From assembly GCF_902364945.1 (NCBI RefSeq), contig NZ_CABJFS010000001.1, positions 186,001-250,000 on the forward strand: DNA of 64,000 nucleotides, in the 5' to 3' direction. The notes under the pieces were generated by a model. The model did not search any database and was not told the DNA's origin. It worked only from the letters and a program-made list of their open reading frames with translations. Origin of the DNA: Collinsella aerofaciens. GTDB lineage: Bacteria > Actinomycetota > Coriobacteriia > Coriobacteriales > Coriobacteriaceae. Numbering within the stretch: position 1 is the stretch's first letter; every line of letters begins with the position of its first letter. Both the position numbers and the translations under genes were made by a program. Positions 58,755 through 64,000 of this stretch are shown in pieces.

Positions 58755-60854
58755 TTAGGCGTTCTTGCTCATGACCTCGTCCACGATGGACTTGGGCGCG
58801 GGCTCATAAGAGTCGAACTGCATCGTGTAGGATGCACGGCCCTGGGTCTGGGAGCGAAGGTCGGTAGCGTAACCGAACATCTCGCCCAGCGGCACCTTGG
58901 CACGGATGAGCTTGCTGTTCTTGCGATCCTCCATGCCCTCGATCTTGCCGCGGCGACCGGAGAGGTTGCCCATAACGTCGCCCATGTACTGCTCGGGGGT
59001 CTCGACCTCGACAGCCATGATCGGCTCGAGCAGCTGCGGGTCGGACTTCTTGAGGGCGTCCTTGATAGCCATGGAACCGGCGATCTTGAAGGCGGCCTCG
59101 GAGGAGTCGACCTCGTGGTAAGAACCGTCGAACAGGGTGACCTTAACGTCGAGGACCGGGAAGCCGGCGATAACACCGGTGTTCAGGGCCTCCTGGATGC
59201 CCTTGTCGATGGACGGGATGTACTCCTTAGGCACGACGCCGCCGACGATAGCGTTGACGAACTCGTAGCCGAAGCCCTCCTCCATCTTCTCGAGCTTGAT
59301 GACGGCGTGGCCGTACTGACCGCGACCGCCGGACTGACGGACGAACTTGCCCTCAGCCTTCTCGACGTCGTGACCAGCGGTCTCGCGGTAGGCAACCTGG
59401 GGCTTACCGACGTTAGCGTCAACCTTGAACTCGCGGAGCAGACGGTCGACGATGATCTCGAGGTGCAGCTCGCCCATGCCGGCGATGATGGTCTGGCCGG
59501 TCTCGTGGTTGGTGGACACCTGGAAGGTCGGGTCCTCCTCGGCGAGCTTGGTCAGAGCCAGGGACATCTTGTCCTGCTCGGCCTTGGTCTTGGGCTCGAT
59601 GGCAACGTCAATAACGGGCTTAGCGAACTCGATCTTCTCGAGGACGATCTCCTTGCCCTCGGCGCACAGGGTGTCACCGGTGGTGGAGTTCTTGAAGCCG
59701 ACGCAAGCGACGATGTCGCCGGCGGCAGCGTCGTCACGGTCGATACGCTCGGCGGCGTTCATCTCGAGGATGCGGCCGAGGCGCTCGCGCTGACCGTTGG
59801 AAGCGTTGACAACGTAGGAGCCGGACTCGGCGCGGCCGGAGTAAACGCGGACGTAGGTGAGCTTACCGACGAACGGGTCGGTCATGATCTTGAAGACCAG
59901 GCCGGAGAAGGGCTCGTCGAAGGAAGGATGACGCTGAATCTCCTCGCCGGTGTCCGGATCGGTACCGGTGACGGCCTCGACGTCAAGCGGGCTGGGCAGG
60001 TAGTCGACGACAGCGTCGAGCAGCTCCTGAACGCCCTTGTTCTTGTAGGCGGAACCCACGAAGACGAGGTTGAGCTCGTTGGCCAGAACGCCCTTGCGCA
60101 GAGCAGCCTTGAGCTCCTCGACGGTGAAGTCCTCCTCCATGAGGATCTTCTCCATGAGCTCGTCGTCAAAGCTGGCAGCAGCGTCGAGGAGCTCCTCGCG
60201 CTTGGTGGCAGCGATGTCGGCAAACTCAGCCGGGATCTCGTCCATCGGCTCGGGGTAGGTCATGCCCTTCTCGTCGGCCTTGAAGTCCCATGCAGTCATG
60301 GTGACCAGGTCGATGACGCCCCAGAAGTTGTCCTCGGCGCCCATCGGGACCTGAGCGGCCACGGCGTTGGCGTCGAGACGATCCTTCATGGTCTCGATAG
60401 CGTTGAAGAAGTCAGCGCCCACGCGGTCATACTTGTTGATGAAGGCGATGCGGGGGACGTTGAAGGTAGAAGCCTGACGCCAAACGGTCTCAGACTGGGG
60501 CTGAACGCCGGCAACGGCGTCGAAGACGGCGACAGCGCCATCGAGGACGCGCAGGCAGCGCTCGACCTCGGCGGTGAAGTCAACGTGGCCCGGGGTGTCG
60601 ATGATCTGGATGCGGTAGTCCTTACCGTCCTTGTTCCAGAAGCACGTGGTAGCAGCGGAGGTAATGGTTACGCCGCGCTCCTGCTCCTGAACCATCCAGT
60701 CCATGGTAGCAGCGCCCTCATGGACCTCACCGATCTTGTGGGTCTTACCGGTGTAGTAAAGAATACGCTCGGTCGTGGTGGTCTTACCGGCATCGATGTG
60801 GGCCATGATGCCGATGTTACGGGTATCGGAAAGCTTGTACTTAGGCTTAGCCAT
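58755..60854 (-). CDS. fusA: Translation elongation factor G
   Basis: EF-G drives ribosome translocation with GTP. The 699-residue protein has the P-loop [14 protein letters not shown] near residue 17, [11 protein letters not shown] near 58, DTPGHVDF near 82 and [10 protein letters not shown] near 136 (NKxD). Domains II to V follow at normal length. It lies 19 bp after rpsG. There is no sign of a second paralogue here. Confidence 0.98.
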   Translation of the reverse strand: MAKPKYKLSDTRNIGIMAHIDAGKTTTTERILYYTGKTHKIGEVHEGAATMDWMVQEQERGVTITSAATTCFWNKDGKDYRIQIIDTPGHVDFTAEVERCLRVLDGAVAVFDAVAGVQPQSETVWRQASTFNVPRIAFINKYDRVGADFFNAIETMKDRLDANAVAAQVPMGAEDNFWGVIDLVTMTAWDFKADEKGMTYPEPMDEIPAEFADIAATKREELLDAAASFDDELMEKILMEEDFTVEELKAALRKGVLANELNLVFVGSAYKNKGVQELLDAVVDYLPSPLDVEAVTGTDPDTGEEIQRHPSFDEPFSGLVFKIMTDPFVGKLTYVRVYSGRAESGSYVVNASNGQRERLGRILEMNAAERIDRDDAAAGDIVACVGFKNSTTGDTLCAEGKEIVLEKIEFAKPVIDVAIEPKTKAEQDKMSLALTKLAEEDPTFQVSTNHETGQTIIAGMGELHLEIIVDRLLREFKVDANVGKPQVAYRETAGHDVEKAEGKFVRQSGGRGQYGHAVIKLEKMEEGFGYEFVNAIVGGVVPKEYIPSIDKGIQEALNTGVIAGFPVLDVKVTLFDGSYHEVDSSEAAFKIAGSMAIKDALKKSDPQLLEPIMAVEVETPEQYMGDVMGNLSGRRGKIEGMEDRKNSKLIRAKVPLGEMFGYATDLRSQTQGRASYTMQFDSYEPAPKSIVDEVMSKNA

Positions 60855-60873
60855 GTTAGTTCCTTACCTTAAC

Positions 60874-61347
60874 TTACCAACGATAGTGAGAGAACGCGCG
60901 GTTGGCCTCGGCCATCTTGAAGACGTCCTCACGCTTCTTGACGGAAGCGCCCAGGCCGTTGGAGGCGTCGAGGATCTCGTTGGCGAGACGCTCGGCCATG
61001 GTCTTCTCCTTGCGAGCGCGGGAGAAGTTGACGATCCAGCGGATACCCAGAGCGGTGGAACGACGGGAGTTGACCTCCATCGGGACCTGATAGGTAGCGC
61101 CACCGACACGCTTGGGCTTAACCTCGAGCGTGGGCTTGACGTTGTCCATAGCCTTCTTGAAGGTAGCGAGAGCGTCGCCACCCTCGGACTTCTCGGCAAC
61201 GATCTCGAAAGCGGTGTAAACGATGCGCTCAGCGGTGGCCTTCTTGCCGTCAAGAAGGACCTTGTTGATGAGCTGAGTCACCAGGCGGTTGTTGTAAACG
61301 GCGTCAGGCTGAACCTCACGACGATTAGCTGCTGCACGACGCGGCAT
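60874..61347 (-). CDS. rpsG: 30S ribosomal protein S7
   Basis: The 157-residue protein begins [20 protein letters not shown] and has [20 protein letters not shown] near residue 72, the S7 signature. S7 nucleates assembly of the 30S head. It lies 74 bp after rpsL. Confidence 0.98.
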   Translation of the reverse strand: MPRRAAANRREVQPDAVYNNRLVTQLINKVLLDGKKATAERIVYTAFEIVAEKSEGGDALATFKKAMDNVKPTLEVKPKRVGGATYQVPMEVNSRRSTALGIRWIVNFSRARKEKTMAERLANEILDASNGLGASVKKREDVFKMAEANRAFSHYRW

Positions 61348-61421
61348 GTGAAATCTCCTTAAGTGTCTACCGTGCGGCGCTCAAGACGGCACACGGCGAA
61401 AGTATCAAAACGTTATCTGGC

Positions 61422-61799
61422 TTATTTAGCCTTAGGGCGCTTAGCACCGTACTTGGAACGGGCCTGCATACGGTTCTGGACCGGAGCAGCGTCGTAGGCG
61501 CCACGGATGACGTGATAACGGACACCAGGGAGGTCACGGACACGACCGCCGCGGACGAGCACGATGGAGTGCTCCTGCAGGTTGTGGCCCTCACCCGGGA
61601 TGTAAGCAGTAACTTCGATGCCGTTGACAAGGCGAACACGGGCAACCTTACGAAGAGCCGAGTTCGGCTTCTTGGGGCTCGTGGTGAAGACGCGGGTGCA
61701 CACGCCGCGCTTCTGGGAGTTGTGCTGCAGAGCAGCGTTCTTGGACTTCTTGGGCACGGAACGACGGCCCTGGCGAACCAGCTGGTTAATAGTAGGCAA
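61422..61799 (-). CDS. rpsL: 30S ribosomal protein S12
   Basis: The 125-residue protein has [19 protein letters not shown] near residue 39 and [19 protein letters not shown] near 84; the lysines altered in streptomycin resistance (PKKPN and the later loop) look wild type by eye. It is the first gene of rpsL-rpsG-fusA-rpsJ. Confidence 0.98.
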   Translation of the reverse strand: MPTINQLVRQGRRSVPKKSKNAALQHNSQKRGVCTRVFTTSPKKPNSALRKVARVRLVNGIEVTAYIPGEGHNLQEHSIVLVRGGRVRDLPGVRYHVIRGAYDAAPVQNRMQARSKYGAKRPKAK

Positions 61800-61892
61800 A
61801 GCGTACTCCTTCTCGAATGATTCCAGCTTTCTGTAAAGTGCAACGGCTTGAATCGAGGGGTCAGCATCCCCCTACGAAACACGCAGTTCGAT

Positions 61893-61921
61893 AGGATACG
61901 TGGCGTTAGCTGTGCCGTCAA
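61893..61921 (-). promoter_or_regulatory. Promoter of the str operon
   Basis: On the minus strand TTGACG (61916-61921) and TATCCT (61893-61898) are separated by exactly 17 bp, a good sigma-70-type match about 95 bp before rpsL. Confidence 0.75.
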
Positions 61922-61925
61922 CAGA

Positions 61926-61945
61926 CCACGCCGCCGGGCGTATCC
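61926..61945 (-). promoter_or_regulatory. Shared ribosomal-operon motif upstream of rpsL
   Basis: CCACGCCGCCGGGCGTATCC (plus strand) lies 5 bp upstream of the -35. It closely matches the words before rplC and rplB, with a common core CGGGCGTATCC. The position suggests an activator site or upstream promoter element. Confidence 0.45.
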
Positions 61946-62004
61946 CAAAATTGGCACATTTCCGCAAAGCCTACACAAAAGGAATCCCCTCCTGTGCGCG
62001 GGGG

Positions 62005-62145
62005 CGGATCCCCGGCCCGGGCGGCACAGGGGTTAAGTTTGCTGCTCTACAGTCCTGGCTCGCACGGAGGCCACATTAAGTGGCCTCCGGCTCGTGCGGA
62101 ACTCGCGACAAACTTAACCCCTGTGCCGCCCGGGCCGGGGATCCG
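62005..62145 (+). repeat. Palindromic structured element, copy C
   Basis: Perfect 36-nt arms (62005-62040 and 62110-62145) enclose a 69-nt core that starts GCTGCTCTACAGTCCTGGCT and ends CTCGTGCGGAACTCGCGAC. The inner stem CGGAGGCCAC (62065-62074) with 62080-62089 caps ATTAA. Relative to copies A and B the inner stem carries paired changes (GGCC for AGC/GCT), so base pairing is kept. It lies upstream of the str promoter. Confidence 0.88.
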
Positions 62146-62334
62146 ACGTGCTCGTCGGGGCAACGTTCTCTACTAAAAAGGGGGCAAGTCTATACCTGCC
62201 AAAAAGGGACAGGTTTATTTTGGTCGGTTTTATCTGGGAAAACGCCGCTCTTCACGGTGATCCGCATCCATTTGCCACGTTCTTCCGAGAATCAGACAAA
62301 TAGCGTTCAATCTAACCGTCCATATAACGCAAAA
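62146..62334. other. Non-coding stretch with REP-like words
   Basis: AAAAAGGG occurs at 62175 and 62201, the latter continuing GACAGGTTTATTTTGG, similar to the AGGGGACAGG words at 26241 and 26594. No gene is supported. Confidence 0.4.
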
Positions 62335-62365
62335 TAGGCCGCTTTCCCTCTTGGGAAGCGGCCTA
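62331..62365 (-). terminator. Terminator after the anti-sigma gene
   Basis: TAGGCCGCTTTCC (62335-62347) pairs with 62353-62365, followed by TTTT on the minus strand. It lies 4 bp past the stop codon. Confidence 0.8.
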
Positions 62366-62369
62366 GACC

Positions 62370-63446
62370 TTACGAATAGACGATGGTAAAGGGTACTTTC
62401 GTTTCGGTCTCCCCCGTTGATGTGTACCTCGCGCCCTCGAGGGTTACCGAGACCACTTGATCGACATCAATCAACTTCGTTGGCACCCAAATGTTCTCTC
62501 CGCTATTGCGTGCCATCGAAACATAGAAATTGTACGCCCCTGCGTCGTCATCTTCGATAATCTGCTCCGATCCATCCTTGTAGCTGACGGTCAGTTTATG
62601 ATCAACTGCTTCATAGCCCAGATCATCGATGTGCGTCTGGATGGAAAACGGGCTGATCTCGAGAGGCGAGTCGTCGGAGCGGAGCTCCTTTGTATCGACG
62701 TGCGCTCCGACGTTAAACTCTGGCGTCGATACCTCGATCACCTTCGCATCCTCACCTTTGCCCTCCGTCCAACTGATATTCCAGGTGACCGCATGTCGTA
62801 AATCTCGATCGCGATTCCAAGATGCAAAGTACATCGTGCCGTTAATGACCGTGTCGCTTGATGTGTCTTTATCAATGGTGCAGCGTGTATCAGCCCATTC
62901 CTCGCCGAAGTTCATGCTGGGTGTACTGACGCCCCCTTCTTCTTCACCATAGAGAACAAGTTCGCCAAGCTCTGCCGCCGGCTTGTAGTAGTTAACGCCA
63001 TTCGGATTGGACAATGTAAACGTCACAGCACCGCAACCGTTCTCGTCGATTGCCATCTCATGAATGTCGAGCGTATAGCCGTTGCCCTCGACGGACAGAT
63101 TGACCTTCTGGACTGCACCCTCCAGGCTTTGGGGCGCGATACCACCACCAAACTCTCTGGTGTAGGTATATTTCGTCCCCGACGAGCCGCCATTTGTCCA
63201 GGTAACGGACTCTCCGTTGCCATGGTTTCCCCAGGCAGAGGCAAAATAACTGGAATTGACAACAGCGTAGGCGACCCCTCCGGTCGCCAGCACTCCGGCA
63301 AGACATCCGATTACGGCAACATACAGAGGCTTCGCGTGACCCTTTCGGCGAAGCGGCTCGCCAGCAGCGGCATAAAGAACACGGTCAGCAAGATCGCTAT
63401 CGGCTTGGACGGACTCGAAGGCCTGCTTGATCTGGTTGGATTTCAC
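62370..63446 (-). CDS. Probable membrane anti-sigma factor (DUF4179-like)
   Basis: The 358-residue protein has a short cytoplasmic N-terminus (1-40), one membrane segment at about 41-63 (LYVAVIGCLAGVLATGGVAYAV) and a long extracytoplasmic domain rich in Gly, Thr and Asp with beta-strand character. Such proteins encoded just after an ECF sigma factor usually bind and inhibit it. The GTG start at 63446 has GAGGAGG 7 bp upstream and lies 50 bp inside the sigma gene, so translation is coupled. No zinc-binding HxxxCxxC anti-sigma motif is present. Its extracytoplasmic signal is unknown. Confidence 0.75.
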   Translation of the reverse strand: MKSNQIKQAFESVQADSDLADRVLYAAAGEPLRRKGHAKPLYVAVIGCLAGVLATGGVAYAVVNSSYFASAWGNHGNGESVTWTNGGSSGTKYTYTREFGGGIAPQSLEGAVQKVNLSVEGNGYTLDIHEMAIDENGCGAVTFTLSNPNGVNYYKPAAELGELVLYGEEEGGVSTPSMNFGEEWADTRCTIDKDTSSDTVINGTMYFASWNRDRDLRHAVTWNISWTEGKGEDAKVIEVSTPEFNVGAHVDTKELRSDDSPLEISPFSIQTHIDDLGYEAVDHKLTVSYKDGSEQIIEDDDAGAYNFYVSMARNSGENIWVPTKLIDVDQVVSVTLEGARYTSTGETETKVPFTIVYS

Positions 63447-63915
63447 GGTCGCCCTCCTCTAGGATGAACTTGAGCTTCGATCTGCCGCGAGCTAAACGCG
63501 TTCGAACGGTCGCGGCTGGCACATGCAGTAACTCGGCAATTTCTGAAGTCGAGAAGCCCAGATAGTAATAGAGCACGATAGGAATACGGAATCGCTCCGG
63601 AAGTCGCATAACGTCTGACAGGACCGCCTTGGTCTCCTCCTGCGCCGTCGAAAGCGAATCGGCCAGATTCTCAATATCCTCCACGCGCCTCCACGGCTTT
63701 CGAAAGAGAGATTTACATTCATTGATCGTGACCCGGATAAGCCATCGACGAAGATGCTCCCAGTTTTCAAATTGCGCGTCGCTTTTGAGCAACTTAAGAA
63801 AGACGTCTTGAGCGACATCGTCGGCGTCAGCGCGATCACGCAGATACGTCAATGCGATCCGAAACACGACATCCCGGTGGTCTTCGACCGCCTGTCTAAA
63901 AGCTTGTTCTTCCAT
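63397..63915 (-). CDS. ECF-type RNA polymerase sigma factor
   Basis: The 172-residue protein has sigma region 2 (about 10-75, with LRDRADADDVAQDVFLKLL) and region 4 (about 105-160, with FSTSEIAELLHVPAATVRTR). Region 3 is absent, as in ECF factors. ATG 63915 follows GGGAGGTGAT; a GTG two codons earlier is inside that site. The gene overlaps the downstream membrane protein gene. A candidate ECF promoter precedes it. Confidence 0.92.
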   Translation of the reverse strand: MEEQAFRQAVEDHRDVVFRIALTYLRDRADADDVAQDVFLKLLKSDAQFENWEHLRRWLIRVTINECKSLFRKPWRRVEDIENLADSLSTAQEETKAVLSDVMRLPERFRIPIVLYYYLGFSTSEIAELLHVPAATVRTRLARGRSKLKFILEEGDREIQPDQAGLRVRPSR

Positions 63916-63963
63916 AATCACCTCCCGGTGACATTAATGGTTCTCGATGAGGCCCTCACCATA

Positions 63964-63992
63964 GATACGCTCTGGCCGGACGAAATGTTTCA
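63964..63992 (-). promoter_or_regulatory. Candidate autoregulatory ECF promoter
   Basis: The minus strand reads TGAAAC (63987-63992), 17 bp, then CGTATC (63964-63969), about 50 bp before the sigma gene. This matches the usual ECF layout of a GAAAC-type -35 and a CGTA-type -10, so the sigma factor probably transcribes its own operon. Confidence 0.65.
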
Positions 63993-64000
63993 AATTCAAG

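Noticed and set aside
58485..60872. Long open frame (795 codons) on the plus strand
   Set aside because: It is antisense to rpsJ and fusA, which are unmistakable; Leu/Val/Asp/Gly-rich shadow composition.
62041..62109. Small proteins ending in a shared HIK..P.RAELAT motif read through the three palindromic elements
   Set aside because: The shared peptide follows from the conserved nucleotide core; there are no ribosome sites and the flanks are hairpin arms.
1..64000. tRNA or rRNA genes
   Set aside because: No cloverleaf-like or rRNA-like sequence was recognised in the gaps by eye; a tRNAscan run would settle this.

Overview
The window looks like a chromosomal segment of a GC-rich, anaerobic gut actinobacterium of the class Coriobacteriia, most likely Collinsella or a close relative. 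This is inferred from gene content and protein style only; there is no rRNA gene to confirm it. Supporting points are an anaerobic purine/uric-acid degradation cluster with selenium-molybdenum hydroxylase accessory genes, a fused AccD-AccA carboxyltransferase with FabK-type enoyl reductase, and S10/str ribosomal operons of bacterial type.

Region 1 (1-22760) is one large purine-catabolism locus. Cofactor genes come first: an XdhC-family protein cut by the window edge, yqeB, yqeC and mocA. Next are hyuA, ygeW, ygeY and ygeX, then a YheO-type PAS/HTH regulator. After an interruption (a Pro-rich membrane protein and about 900 bp of repeats) come xdhD, a polyferredoxin, ygfK, ssnA, an NCS2 purine permease, a second paralogous YheO-type regulator and ridA. 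The permease imports the base, XdhD with the ferredoxin and YgfK handles hydroxylation and electron transfer, SsnA and HyuA act on ring amino or amide groups, YgeW/YgeY/YgeX process the opened products, and RidA can hydrolyse the 2-aminoacrylate expected from YgeX. The two regulators sit at two divergent promoters.

Region 2 (23060-29440) has a U32 peptidase-family protein, an RluA-type pseudouridine synthase, an unusual array of evenly spaced inverted repeats, a Gfo/Idh oxidoreductase with a DeoR regulator, an IS200-type left end whose transposase is cut off after about 19 codons, and a DegV-like C-terminal fragment.

Region 3 (29441-36936) is a sugar operon: mannose-family PTS (IIB, IIC, IID, IIA), a GH172/DUF2961 enzyme and a ROK fructokinase-like protein, preceded by a LevR-like regulator that has lost the sigma-54 contact loop. 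Import and cleavage of a fructose-containing oligosaccharide, possibly difructose anhydride, is the best guess.

Region 4 (37130-44460) holds a 5'-truncated mtnN abutting an IS3-type transposase remnant, then a ribosomal operon from L3 to L24 that lacks S10 at its head and stops at a terminator after L24. Region 5 (44921-48124) has a histidine phosphatase, a cation diffusion facilitator and an orphan PTS IIC. Region 6 (48141-58269) is a complete fatty-acid synthesis operon (fabH acpP fabK fabD fabG fabF accB fabZ accC accDA, with the orphan IIC at its end), divergent from a stand-alone birA; paired palindromes flank the fabH -10. Region 7 (58386-61921) is the str operon rpsL-rpsG-fusA-rpsJ without tuf. 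Region 8 (62370-64000) is an ECF sigma factor and its probable anti-sigma protein, with an autoregulatory-type promoter.

The least explained features are repeats. A long palindromic element with a conserved structured core and unrelated but self-complementary arms occurs three times (7590, 44721, 62005). An array of six alternately oriented repeats with about 25-nt spacing lies at 26230-26611. A 62-bp tandem array of imperfect palindromes lies at 11510-11756.
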